Virus record (IMG/VR): IMGVR_UViG_3300044633_000120
Location: 1 to 35,746 of that record
DNA length: 35,746 nt
Strand: one strand, 5' to 3'
Source: a virus
Position numbers and translations under genes: made by a program. The number at the start of each line of letters is the position of its first letter. Position 1 is the first letter of the stretch. The notes under the pieces are model-generated. The model was not told the DNA's origin. It made no database searches and saw nothing but the letters and a program-made list of their open reading frames with translations. This document shows positions 14,310-23,159 of this stretch, piece by piece.

Positions 14310-15008
14310 ATGATCGTTTACATTATGGGAGGTCTGGGCAACCAGATGTTCCAATACGCAGCAGGATACGCAGTTGCTAAGACATTAGGGGAAACCCTAG
14401 AGTTGAACACAACATTTTATGAAGTAAACAAAAATAGACAGTATGAACTAGGTGTTTTCCCTATATCGTTTCATGTAACAGATAATTTTGCGGAATCAAT
14501 AAAGGAAAGACAACATAGTTACCAAGAGATCACCAAGTCAGGAATGATGGTGGGCTACTGGCAGACAGAGAAATACTTTGATTGTGTAGAAGATGAGATC
14601 CGCAAGGAGTTCTATTTACCCAAGGCAGAGATAGACGATAACATGGTGGCAGTAACAGTCCGTAGGGGCGATTATTTGAGCCTACCAGATGTTTTCGTAC
14701 AGTTGGATGAGGCTTACTATAGGGAGGCTAGAAAGAACTTCCCTAACAGCGTTTTTGTGGTTTTCTCAGATGACCCTGAGTGGTGTGTAGAGAATCTAGA
14801 ATGGGCTGATATGGTCATGCCTTGTAGCAATCCTGTGCAAGATTTAGCGTTGCTTTCTTCCTTTAAAAACCATATCATAGCGAATAGCTCGTATGGATGG
14901 TGGGGTGCTTGGCTTGCTAAAGGAAACAAAGTAGTAGCACCGAAAAAGTGGTTCACCAATGGGCTAGACCATAGCGACATTATTCCTGAAAGGTGGATCA
15001 AACTGTGA
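14310..15008 (+). CDS. GT11-like alpha-1,2-fucosyltransferase
   Basis: The 232-aa protein has the GT11 hallmarks: GGLGNQMFQYA (7-17), VTVRRGDY (115-122), which binds GDP-fucose, FSDDPEW (152-158) and SSYGWWGAWL (193-202). Family enzymes transfer fucose in alpha-1,2 linkage. At 232 aa it is shorter than typical bacterial members (about 290), with the mid-region reduced. It sits within the structural genes, directly behind the capsid terminator, so decoration of the virion or host glycans is plausible but unproven. Confidence 0.85.
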   Translation: MIVYIMGGLGNQMFQYAAGYAVAKTLGETLELNTTFYEVNKNRQYELGVFPISFHVTDNFAESIKERQHSYQEITKSGMMVGYWQTEKYFDCVEDEIRKEFYLPKAEIDDNMVAVTVRRGDYLSLPDVFVQLDEAYYREARKNFPNSVFVVFSDDPEWCVENLEWADMVMPCSNPVQDLALLSSFKNHIIANSSYGWWGAWLAKGNKVVAPKKWFTNGLDHSDIIPERWIKL

Positions 15009-15334
15009 AGAAATATTTAGAAACTGTAGATGGTGAAATTCGTACAGCATTATCGGATGGCGATGGTGGGATTATTATTCACTCGCAGACCGATTTAACG
15101 GATTTTGCAGAGCATACAAAAGCGCAGTACAACAACAATCCTGGCAAAACAGGATGGTCAGGCGAAGTGTTTGACCCAAAGAACAAGATAGCAGAATTAC
15201 CCCTAGCAATTATTAATGATCTGAACGCTAAAGGCATTATGCGTGGCTTTCATATCCAAGACCCTAAAGCCCTCAAGAAATGGCTAAATGACCCCGATAA
15301 TAGGGTGTTTAGAACCAGAGGGGGTGAGGTATGA
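15005..15334 (+). CDS. Uncharacterised head-region protein
   Basis: The product (109 aa from the GTG at 15005, which overlaps the previous TGA; a GTG at 14993 would add four residues) contains DGDGGIIIHSQTDLTDFAEH and PKALKKWLNDPDNRVFRTRG. This resembles uncharacterised proteins encoded just after the capsid gene in many podo- and siphoviruses. It may be a virion component, but I see no diagnostic motif. Confidence 0.55.
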   Translation: MKKYLETVDGEIRTALSDGDGGIIIHSQTDLTDFAEHTKAQYNNNPGKTGWSGEVFDPKNKIAELPLAIINDLNAKGIMRGFHIQDPKALKKWLNDPDNRVFRTRGGEV

Positions 15335-15969
15335 GAATCGCTATTTGTATCCCTGCTAGAGGGCAAATGGAGGTTGCTACAGCGTTTGATTTGGTGGCAA
15401 TGTGTGCGTATACCATTAAGACCACAAAACACGATATAGACCTGTTTACGAGTGCTGGAACGCTAATATTTGACCAGCGCAATAGTTTAGTTAAGACAGC
15501 ACTAGAAATAAAAGCAGATTATCTACTATTTGTAGATGCTGATATGCGGTTTCCAAAGGACACACTCAAGATCCTCATGGCTTACGATAAGGATATTATC
15601 GGAGTCAATGCGACAACACGATCTGAGCCTGTCAAACCGACAGCCAAAAACTTCAAGATAAGCGAAGTGGATGGATCTGTCGATTGGTTTCCTATTTATT
15701 CCAATACAATGTCAGGAATCAGTAAAGCTGATGGCATTGGCTGCGGAGTAATGCTGGTTAAAACCAAAGTATTTAAGGCAATGGAAGAACCTTATTTCTA
15801 TTTTGAGCAACTTGGTAACAACAAAATACTAGGTGAGGATATTTACTTCTGCATTAAGGCAAAAGACGCAGGATTTGATACTTGGGTAGATCACGATCTA
15901 TCTAAAGGCATCCGGCACATCGGGCAGTATGTCTATGGCTGGGATAACATCGAAATACCAAAAGAGTAA
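15331..15969 (+). CDS. GT2-like glycosyltransferase
   Basis: The 212-aa protein has a GT-A layout: IAICIPARGQ at the N-terminus, IFDQRNSLVKTAL (46-58), the metal/nucleotide-sugar motif VDADMRFP (68-75), and a later GEDIYFCIKAKDAGF segment with conserved acidic residues. Phage proteins of this type are annotated as glycosyltransferases; donor and acceptor are unknown. It overlaps the previous gene by 4 nt. Confidence 0.72.
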   Translation: MRIAICIPARGQMEVATAFDLVAMCAYTIKTTKHDIDLFTSAGTLIFDQRNSLVKTALEIKADYLLFVDADMRFPKDTLKILMAYDKDIIGVNATTRSEPVKPTAKNFKISEVDGSVDWFPIYSNTMSGISKADGIGCGVMLVKTKVFKAMEEPYFYFEQLGNNKILGEDIYFCIKAKDAGFDTWVDHDLSKGIRHIGQYVYGWDNIEIPKE

Positions 15970-15977
15970 GAGAGATT

Positions 15978-16598
15978 ATGGCTTATACAAACTTTACCGA
16001 TCTCAAAGCATCGGTGGCTAACTACTTAGGTCGATCAGACTTAACCTCGGTTATCCCCGACTTTATTAGCTTTGCAGAGCTACGCATGGCAAGAGACCTA
16101 CGCACTCGGCAGATGTTAGAGTCAGCTACAGCATTAACAGTAAGTGGTGATGGCAAGGTAGCCCTACCTACAGATTTCTTAGAGATTCGTGATTTGCATA
16201 TCCAAGGCAACCCAAGATACCCTATTACCTTTATGTCTCCTAGTCTGTTTACTAGGGATGCTCCGGCAGACGAGAGTGGCAAACCAATTTATTACACAAT
16301 CCTGGCAAGCGAGTTTGAATTAGCACCAAAGCCAGACACAGCGTATACATTGGAGATCCTCTACTATGCTAAACCTACTGTACTGTCTACTGGTAATGCA
16401 AGCAATGTATTTCTTGCTAATTATCCAGATGCTCTCCTCTATGCCTCTCTTTTAGAAGCAGAGCCATACTTAATTAACGATGCAAGAAGTCAGACATGGG
16501 CAACCCTGTACGACAGAGCAATTAAAAACATATCCGATGCAGACCAAAATAGCGAGTATTCGGGTGTTCCATTACAAATGCGCGTAACCTCACGATAA
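15978..16598 (+). CDS. Head-tail adaptor protein (SU10-like)
   Basis: The 206-aa protein starts MAYTNFTDLKASVANYLGRS and shows FISFAELRMARDLR, LPTDFLEIRDL and YPDALLYASLLEAEPYL, the pattern of podovirus adaptor proteins that attach below the portal. A GAGATT ribosome site precedes the ATG. Position after the capsid module and before the fibre genes agrees. Confidence 0.75.
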   Translation: MAYTNFTDLKASVANYLGRSDLTSVIPDFISFAELRMARDLRTRQMLESATALTVSGDGKVALPTDFLEIRDLHIQGNPRYPITFMSPSLFTRDAPADESGKPIYYTILASEFELAPKPDTAYTLEILYYAKPTVLSTGNASNVFLANYPDALLYASLLEAEPYLINDARSQTWATLYDRAIKNISDADQNSEYSGVPLQMRVTSR

Positions 16599-16607
16599 GG
16601 AAATACC

Positions 16608-16994
16608 ATGGCTGAAATGTCAAACTACCTAGAGAACGCACTAATCAATGCAACTCTACGAGCAACAACTTTTACCTCTCCTGCAACAGTCTATGTTGGT
16701 CTTTATACAGCAGACCCAACAGATGCTGGTACAGGCACAGAGGTAAGTGGTGGATCGTATGCTCGCCAATCAGTAACTTTTGGTGCGCCGAGCAATGGTG
16801 TATCTACAAACTCTGCTGCGGTAGAGTTTCCACAATGCACATCGACTTGGGGAACTGTAAGCCATATTGGAATATTGGATGCAAGCACAAGCGGTAATCT
16901 GTACTACCATACAGCACTAGACAGTTCTAAAACAATAGAAACAGGAGATGTATTTAAGATCGCAATCGGTAATCTATCAGTTACCTTAGCTTAA
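16608..16994 (+). CDS. Tail-fibre-like virion protein
   Basis: The 128-aa beta-rich protein (MSNYLENALINATLRATTFT; VYVGLYTADPTDAGTGTEVS; ARQSVTFGAPSNGVSTNSA) belongs to a widespread phage group usually annotated as tail fibre or tail accessory protein. It is probably a small virion surface component. The next gene begins 1 nt after its stop. Confidence 0.65.
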   Translation: MAEMSNYLENALINATLRATTFTSPATVYVGLYTADPTDAGTGTEVSGGSYARQSVTFGAPSNGVSTNSAAVEFPQCTSTWGTVSHIGILDASTSGNLYYHTALDSSKTIETGDVFKIAIGNLSVTLA

Positions 16995-16995
16995 T

Positions 16996-19122
16996 ATGTC
17001 TACTATTGTTACCAGAGCCGGTAAAGGCTCTCCGCTTACCCATGTAGAGGTAGATGCTAACTTTACCAATCTTGATACAGACAAAGTAGAAAAGACTGCT
17101 GCTGCTATTACAGGCGGCACAATCAATGGCACTACTATCGGTGCTACTACCCCATCTACTGTAAACGCTACTACGATTACAGGACAGACAGGAGTGTTAA
17201 GGGGTACTGGAAGTAATTTAATATTAAATTCTCAAGGAATTGGCGGTACTAGCTGGGTTAATTCTGGAACAGCAACAAGCACGCAAAATAGTGCAGTAGC
17301 CCCTGATTTAACAACAACAGCAAGCACAATAACAAGCGCATCTAATTTAACATTTGGAGGCAATAATACAAGAAGTGCTTCTACTAATATTGTTAGTGGT
17401 ACTACTTATACTGCTTCTTGCTATGTTAGATTAGGAACTGCTACTACTTGTAGCATTGGACTAAGAGATAACTCAACAGGAACTGTTGTTAGTTCAACAA
17501 CTACAACTGCTGGTTCTTGGGTAAGACTTACGGCAACAATTACATACGGCTCATCAACAACTAGCACAGTTTTAATTCTTGGTAATGCTGATGGAACATT
17601 TTTTGCTTGGGGCGCACAATTAGAACTAGGCTCAACCGCCAACACCTACATCCCCACAACCACTACAGCAGTCTACGGAACTCCTACCCTATCCTTTAGT
17701 GGAGTATCTGAAATAGGTTTACTGTCTACTGGTGCATTGTATTTACAACCAGCAGGAACAGGCGCATTACAAGCACAAGCTACTACATCTACTACAGCAG
17801 GTGGTAATGCTAGGGGTACTAATGCTGTTGATTGGCAGACAAGTAGAAGTGCGGCAAGTCAAGTAGCAAGTGTTATTTCATCCGTAATTGGCGGTGGTGC
17901 AAACAATACCAATACAGGCACTTATTCGTTTGTTGGTAGTGGCTTTCAAAATACTAGTTCCGCAAATGGTGCAGGTGTAGTTTCTGGTGCAACCAATACA
18001 GCATCAGGACAATACGCATTTGTTGGCGCAGGAGTTTTAAACACAGCAACAGGATTTTATGGTTTTGTTGGCAATGGAAATAGAAACAGTACAACTTCAA
18101 ATTCTGCGGTAACTACTCAAAGCGGCACAATGAACGCTACGACTGCCGTAACGCTGTCAGGTTCAAACGCTAACATTAAAGTAGGTCAATACATATCAGG
18201 CACTTCAATAGCTAATGATACTTATGTAGCCGCCATATCAGGAACAAGTCTTACCCTTTCCCAAAATGCATCAGGTTCATCTACAAGCACTCTATCTTTC
18301 TTTACTCCTCATGGAGTAGTAGTAGGCGGTGGTAATAACCAAGCTACAGGTAGTTATTCATTTATCGGTGGTGGTGGTGATGCTGGAACTGCGGCTAATA
18401 GGAATGTGGCTAGTGGTGATTGGAGTACAGTAGGTGGTGGTCAGTCTAATACAGCATCAGGCATTGGTTCTGTCGTAGCTGGTGGTGGAACATTTGGTAG
18501 CGGTGGGTCAGGTAATACAGCGAGTGGAGTTGGTTCTGCCATATTAGGCGGTTGGGGAAATACCGCAAGTGGAACAGGTGCAAGCGTTATAAGCGGAAAT
18601 AATAATACTTCAAACGCAAGCAGAACAACAGTTTTAGGTTCTTTAGCAAGCGCAAGAGCTATAAATGGTATTTTTTCAATGCAACCTTGTAATAGCCCAA
18701 TATCAGCTAGTGGTGGCATTAATCAAACATCTATTTTAGTTCTTGCTAGACAAACAACCGATGCTACCGCTACAGCCTTAGCATCTGATTCATCAGCCGC
18801 AGGAACAACAAACCAAGTAATACTACCTAACAACTCTGCCTATTTATTTAAAGCTACTGTTATTTCTAATGTAACAGGCGGTGGCAATACATCTGCATGG
18901 AAACTAGAAGGTGCTATCAAGCGTGGTGCTAATGCGGCTTCTACAACGATTGTAGGTTTAGTTACTACGACTTTACTAGCACAAGACGCAGGTGCGGCAA
19001 CATGGGCTATAGCGGCTACGGCAGACACTACAAATGGTGGATTACGCATTACCTTTACTGGACAGGCTAGTACGACTATACGAACAGTCTGCAAGGTAGA
19101 AACGACAGAAGTAACTTTTTAA
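16996..19122 (+). CDS. Tail fibre with CBM-like and YadA-head-like repeats
   Basis: The 708-aa protein starts with a fibre-type segment (THVEVDANFTNLDTDKVEKT). A beta-sandwich domain follows at about 75-225, ending FFAWGAQLELGSTANTYIP, which resembles carbohydrate-binding modules. From about 295 to 545 there are tandem G-x-x-N-x-A-x-G-x-x-S-x-V-x-G-G repeats (for example GGGANNTNTGTYSFVGSGFQ, GGGNNQATGSYSFIGGGG), the left-handed beta-roll of trimeric autotransporter heads, interrupted near 365-440 by a different domain. It is most likely the trimeric receptor-binding fibre. Confidence 0.82.
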   Translation: MSTIVTRAGKGSPLTHVEVDANFTNLDTDKVEKTAAAITGGTINGTTIGATTPSTVNATTITGQTGVLRGTGSNLILNSQGIGGTSWVNSGTATSTQNSAVAPDLTTTASTITSASNLTFGGNNTRSASTNIVSGTTYTASCYVRLGTATTCSIGLRDNSTGTVVSSTTTTAGSWVRLTATITYGSSTTSTVLILGNADGTFFAWGAQLELGSTANTYIPTTTTAVYGTPTLSFSGVSEIGLLSTGALYLQPAGTGALQAQATTSTTAGGNARGTNAVDWQTSRSAASQVASVISSVIGGGANNTNTGTYSFVGSGFQNTSSANGAGVVSGATNTASGQYAFVGAGVLNTATGFYGFVGNGNRNSTTSNSAVTTQSGTMNATTAVTLSGSNANIKVGQYISGTSIANDTYVAAISGTSLTLSQNASGSSTSTLSFFTPHGVVVGGGNNQATGSYSFIGGGGDAGTAANRNVASGDWSTVGGGQSNTASGIGSVVAGGGTFGSGGSGNTASGVGSAILGGWGNTASGTGASVISGNNNTSNASRTTVLGSLASARAINGIFSMQPCNSPISASGGINQTSILVLARQTTDATATALASDSSAAGTTNQVILPNNSAYLFKATVISNVTGGGNTSAWKLEGAIKRGANAASTTIVGLVTTTLLAQDAGAATWAIAATADTTNGGLRITFTGQASTTIRTVCKVETTEVTF

Positions 19123-19132
19123 GGAGAATTAA

Positions 19133-19399
19133 ATGGCATTAAAGCTATCAGTACAAACCCAATTTGGCGTACCAGCCCCACAAGCCTACGCACGAATCAC
19201 GAATTTCTTTGGCACTAAAGACCAAATCCAAGTGCAAGTCGCTATTCATTATGATGAGTCGGCAAGGCATGGCAACATGGCTACAGTCAAAGAAAACGCA
19301 CACTACATCGCTATGGAAGATTTAAAGGGTGATTTAATCCCAGCTATATATGAGGTTCTAAAGACTTATAGCGATTACGAAGGCGCAGAGGACTGCTGA
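19133..19399 (+). CDS. Small tail-region protein
   Basis: The 88-aa protein (MALKLSVQTQFGVPAPQAYA; then IQVQVAIHYDESARH) with mixed beta-strands and a C-terminal helix follows the fibre gene with a clear AAGGAGA ribosome site. Similar short proteins neighbour fibre genes in podoviruses. It may be a fibre accessory protein; function unknown. Its stop overlaps the next start. Confidence 0.55.
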   Translation: MALKLSVQTQFGVPAPQAYARITNFFGTKDQIQVQVAIHYDESARHGNMATVKENAHYIAMEDLKGDLIPAIYEVLKTYSDYEGAEDC

Positions 19400-20004
19400 T
19401 GGCTTTTGCAGACCAATATGTCGTATATGGATATTGGGATATAGGATATTGTGTAGGTGATGTAACCCCTACAGAAGCAAATGGATCTATTAATTGTGTA
19501 GCCTCTGTTACTGTACTTGGAAGTAAAGTTCAATCTGCTAACGCTAGTATTACAGCAAATGCAACCATAGATATTATTAGTACAAGAGTACGAGATTTTA
19601 GTGGTTCTATATCTGCTAGTGCAACAATAACAGCAAATGCAATTAGACAAAGACTAGCAAACTGTGAAATTCTATGTGTAACGACAGTTAGTACACTTGG
19701 TAATGTAGACTTTTCTGGCAACGCTAGTGTTAACGCATTGGCTAACATAGCGTGTTATGCAAACGCAGTATTTTCTGCTTTAGGTTCTGTTTCTAACACT
19801 TCTACAGTAAGTTGCCTGGGCAGAATATTAGGCGATAATTGGACAGGCGAGACAGCAGGAACAGAGGCTTGGACAGGTATAGCACCTAGTACGACAGTTT
19901 GGACAGTATCATCGGAAGGCTCAGAGCCTTGGACAGGAACAACACCAACATCGACTACTTGGACTACAAGTTCTGGTAGTAATAATTCATGGGTAAATAA
20001 TTAA
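19399..20004 (+). CDS. Repetitive Ala/Ser/Thr virion protein with Trp-rich tail repeats
   Basis: The 201-aa protein has repeated strand-turn units built from alternating small residues (ANASITANATIDI; SGSISASATITANA; NASVNALANIACYANA), likely a beta-solenoid. The C-terminal tail repeats a tryptophan about every 8-12 residues (W-T-G-E-T-A-G-T-E-A-W-T-G; then TTVWTVSSEGSEPWTG). It is probably a virion structural or surface protein. The ATG overlaps the previous stop and its stop overlaps the next start. Confidence 0.55.
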   Translation: MAFADQYVVYGYWDIGYCVGDVTPTEANGSINCVASVTVLGSKVQSANASITANATIDIISTRVRDFSGSISASATITANAIRQRLANCEILCVTTVSTLGNVDFSGNASVNALANIACYANAVFSALGSVSNTSTVSCLGRILGDNWTGETAGTEAWTGIAPSTTVWTVSSEGSEPWTGTTPTSTTWTTSSGSNNSWVNN

Positions 20005-21443
20005 TGGCAATCAGCAGAATAACATTCGGAGAATGGACACCAGATCAGCCAGGCATTACTAATGGTCTAAGGAGAGCAGAGAATGTTTACTCTAAGGCAG
20101 TAGGCTATGGTGCATTGCCTACAGTAGTAAATTACTCGGCATCCGCATCCGAAAACCTAAACAATGTAGTGGCAGGAAAAACAACTGCAGGAGCTACATT
20201 AGTATTTGCTGGTGGCTCTACAAAGTTATTTAAGTTAGATTCTGCGGATTTGTCTTTAGACAATGTGTCAAAATCTGGCAACTATACGACACCTACAGAT
20301 CAACGATGGAAGTTTACGCAATTTGGTAATGTCATTGTTGCAGCTAACGGATTCGATAGATTACAAGGATTTAATTTAAATAGTTCTTCTTTGTTTGCAA
20401 ACCTAGCAGCAGATGCACCAGAGGCGCGATATGTAACTGTAGTCCGAGACTTTGTAGTATCTGGCTATCAATCTAGTTATCCAAATAGGGTTCAATGGTC
20501 AGCATTGGGAGATGAGTCTAGTTGGACAGCTTCCGCTACGACCCAAGCAGATTTTCAAGATATTCCTGATGGTGGCTCTGTAGTCGGTGTTACAGGTGGT
20601 GAATATGGTCTAGTCTTTATGGATCGTTCTATCCATCGGATGTCTTATGTTGGCAGTCCTCTTGTATTCCAGTTCGACAACATTAGTCGTAATTTAGGAT
20701 GCTATGAGGCTAACTCGATTATCCAGTATGGTGGAACATCATTCTTCTTAGGCGATGATGGCTTTTATGCCTGCGATGGTCAAAATGTAGTGCCGATTGG
20801 TAACGAAAAAGTAAACCGATTCTTTTTTGACAATGTAGATGAAGGTATTTTGTACCTTATGTCGGCAGCAGTAGATCCAACAAAGAAACTTATTATTTGG
20901 GCATATGCCTCTAACAGTTCTGCAACTGCTGATAGCTTGTTAATTTATAACTATCAGACTCAGCGTTGGACTAGCGGAACAACTACTGTAGATAGAGTTG
21001 CATCTACATCAACCCCTGCGGTTACATTAGAAGGGTTAGATGTCTATGGAACATTAGAAACAATCCTTACTACCTTTGATAGCCGAATTTGGCTTGGTGG
21101 AAAACTACAATTAGCCGGTGTAGATGGTGCAAAAATTGTTACTTTTTCAGGTGCTAACGCTACAGCGTACATAGAAACAGGCGATATAGAAGTGCCAGGC
21201 GCAACCTCATCTATTACATTAGTAAAACCTACTGTTGAGGGTGGCTCTGGTAGCGTGGCTTTGCTATCTCGTAGGCTTTTAACAGAGTCCACAGTATTTG
21301 GCTCTCAGACTGCAGCAGATGCCGAAAATAGAGTGTCTGTGCGTGGTATTGGTCGCTATCATCGTCTACAATTAACCCCTACAGGTAGTTGGACATCCGC
21401 AGTTGGAATGGACATCGATTTAAGCCCTCTAGGAACTAGATAA
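20004..21443 (+). CDS. Tail hub / DNA-stabilisation protein (P22 gp10-like)
   Basis: The 479-aa protein begins MAISRITFGEWTPDQPGITN and has repeated beta-propeller-like blades (FGNVIVAANGFDRLQGF, PNRVQWSALGDESSW, GGTSFFLGDDGFYACDGQNV, LLIYNYQTQRWTSG). This matches the P22 gp10-type hub that seals the portal and anchors tail spikes. A homologous role here is inferred from the fold-like pattern and the position among tail genes. Confidence 0.75.
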   Translation: MAISRITFGEWTPDQPGITNGLRRAENVYSKAVGYGALPTVVNYSASASENLNNVVAGKTTAGATLVFAGGSTKLFKLDSADLSLDNVSKSGNYTTPTDQRWKFTQFGNVIVAANGFDRLQGFNLNSSSLFANLAADAPEARYVTVVRDFVVSGYQSSYPNRVQWSALGDESSWTASATTQADFQDIPDGGSVVGVTGGEYGLVFMDRSIHRMSYVGSPLVFQFDNISRNLGCYEANSIIQYGGTSFFLGDDGFYACDGQNVVPIGNEKVNRFFFDNVDEGILYLMSAAVDPTKKLIIWAYASNSSATADSLLIYNYQTQRWTSGTTTVDRVASTSTPAVTLEGLDVYGTLETILTTFDSRIWLGGKLQLAGVDGAKIVTFSGANATAYIETGDIEVPGATSSITLVKPTVEGGSGSVALLSRRLLTESTVFGSQTAADAENRVSVRGIGRYHRLQLTPTGSWTSAVGMDIDLSPLGTR

Positions 21444-22240
21444 TGTTTAGAGCATTACCCCCATTTGGTAGCGATCCTCGCGGAGTAGCCGAGGTAGTCA
21501 ATGGGATTATGAATGGCAAGACAAACAATACAGGGTCGGTAACTCTAGCGACAGGCGGTGCATCTACTACAACAATTACAGATGCTCGTATTGGTGTAGA
21601 TTCTGTCATTCTGTTGATGGCTACAGACGATGTATCAGCTACATCGTATTACCCTTATTTAGCGGTACAAGACGATACAGACCAAGCTGCGACAACAACT
21701 ACAGCAGCCAATATTATGTCGTTTAGCACTACAGACTATGCATTAGGTGCAAGTCTAGTAACTAGTACGAAACTAACAGCAGGTTACTCTGGACTCTACA
21801 ACATTCAGTTTAGTGTGCAGTTTAAAAGCACAGTTAATGATCCTGAGTTTGTAGATGTATGGTTTAGAAAAAATGGTACTAATGTAGCAGCATCAAACAG
21901 TAAATTTGGTATCTCACAAAGAAAAAGTGCAGGCGTTCCAAGTCATATGATTGGCTCATTAAACTTTTTTATTGGTTTAGAGAAAAACGATTATGTAGAG
22001 TTAGCTTGGAGACCATCTGATATTGGTGTAACGATTGAGCATTTTGGTACAGATACTTCACCTACTAGACCAGCAACACCTAGCATCATAGCCACAATGA
22101 GTTATCTATCATCGAATGGCTATACCAGTAATCTTTTTACAATGCCTTATATATCAGCAGTAACCAACGGAAGTGCCACTATTAGCCATCCAGCTAATAC
22201 AGTATCAGGCATGAATTATAAATACATCATCGTAGGATAA
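21443..22240 (+). CDS. Tail protein with C1q/TNF-like domain
   Basis: The 265-aa protein opens MFRALPPFGSDPRGVAEVVN and GKTNNTGSVTLATGGASTTT, a segment shared by many phage tail proteins. The middle (about 95-205: TTDYALGASLVTSTKLTAGY, SGLYNIQFSVQF, VDVWFRKNGTNVA, FFIGLEKNDYVELAW) has the strand order of C1q/TNF-like jelly rolls, which trimerise and often bind receptors. The start overlaps the hub stop. Confidence 0.65.
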   Translation: MFRALPPFGSDPRGVAEVVNGIMNGKTNNTGSVTLATGGASTTTITDARIGVDSVILLMATDDVSATSYYPYLAVQDDTDQAATTTTAANIMSFSTTDYALGASLVTSTKLTAGYSGLYNIQFSVQFKSTVNDPEFVDVWFRKNGTNVAASNSKFGISQRKSAGVPSHMIGSLNFFIGLEKNDYVELAWRPSDIGVTIEHFGTDTSPTRPATPSIIATMSYLSSNGYTSNLFTMPYISAVTNGSATISHPANTVSGMNYKYIIVG

Positions 22241-22244
22241 AACT

Positions 22245-23159
22245 ATGGCAACAACTACACAAACCTCATCAGTAGATCCAGCGTTACTACCATACCTTAC
22301 CCAAGGTTTGCAAAGGGCGCAGAGTCTATTCTTAACAGGACAGCAACCTGAGTTCTTTCCTGGACAGACCTATGTAAGCCCATCGGCTGCGACTACTGAG
22401 TCGATTGCACAACAGGAAGCTATTGCTCGCCAACAGTCTCCTGTTCTACAACAAGCTCAACAGGCTTATACATCATCTTTAGGTCAAGTTGGACAGACTG
22501 CTGCCGGTGGGTTCTTAAACGCTAATCCTTACCAACAAGCGATGATGGAGGCAGCTACTCGCCCACTAACCCAACAGTTTAGCCAATCCGTATTGCCAGG
22601 CATTTCGAGCCTTTACAGCCGTTCTGGTCGTTTGGGTAGCGGTAGTATGGAAAGAGCCTTGGGAACTGCTACAGAGGCTTATGGGCGGTCTCTAGGGGAT
22701 ATTACAGCCAATATCGCAGGATCACAGTACCAACAAGAAAGAGGACTACAGCAACAGGCTCAACTAGCCCAAGCTCAGTTGGCTGGTGCAGCACCTAGCT
22801 TTTATGGTCAACAATTCCTACCTTCTCAGACACTAGCTCAAGTGGGCGCGCAACAAGAGGCAATCTCTGCACAACCTCTACAAGAGCAATTGGCTCGTTA
22901 CCAGTTTGGACAACAGTTACCCTATCAGCAATTACAAGGGTATCTGTCATCGGTATATGGCACTCCATTAGGAAGTTATGGAACACAAACCACAAATGCA
23001 CCTACCTATCAGAATCGTGGTGCAGGCATCTTGGGCGGTGGTATAGCTGGCGGTCTAGGTGGTTACGCACTAGGTCAAGCGTTCCCAACTCAAATCGGTG
23101 GTACTTATGGTGCATTAGGCGGTGCAGCACTCGGTGGATTATTAGGCGGTTACTTCTGA
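22245..23159 (+). CDS. Gln/Ala-rich internal virion or ejection protein with glycine zipper
   Basis: The 304-aa protein is rich in Gln, Ala, Ser and Tyr (SLFLTGQQPEFFPGQTYVSP; RLGSGSMERALGTATEAYGR) and ends in glycine-zipper-like repeats (GILGGGIAGGLGGYALGQAF, then GALGGAALGGLLGGYF) that can insert in membranes. Podovirus ejection proteins share this composition and position after the tail hub. An ejection role is inferred. Confidence 0.6.
   Translation: MATTTQTSSVDPALLPYLTQGLQRAQSLFLTGQQPEFFPGQTYVSPSAATTESIAQQEAIARQQSPVLQQAQQAYTSSLGQVGQTAAGGFLNANPYQQAMMEAATRPLTQQFSQSVLPGISSLYSRSGRLGSGSMERALGTATEAYGRSLGDITANIAGSQYQQERGLQQQAQLAQAQLAGAAPSFYGQQFLPSQTLAQVGAQQEAISAQPLQEQLARYQFGQQLPYQQLQGYLSSVYGTPLGSYGTQTTNAPTYQNRGAGILGGGIAGGLGGYALGQAFPTQIGGTYGALGGAALGGLLGGYF

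Noticed and set aside
18441-18719. Minus-strand ORFs within the fibre and capsid genes
   Set aside because: They are antisense shadows of repetitive Gly/Thr/Ser codons in clearly coding genes, with no ribosome site or family pattern.
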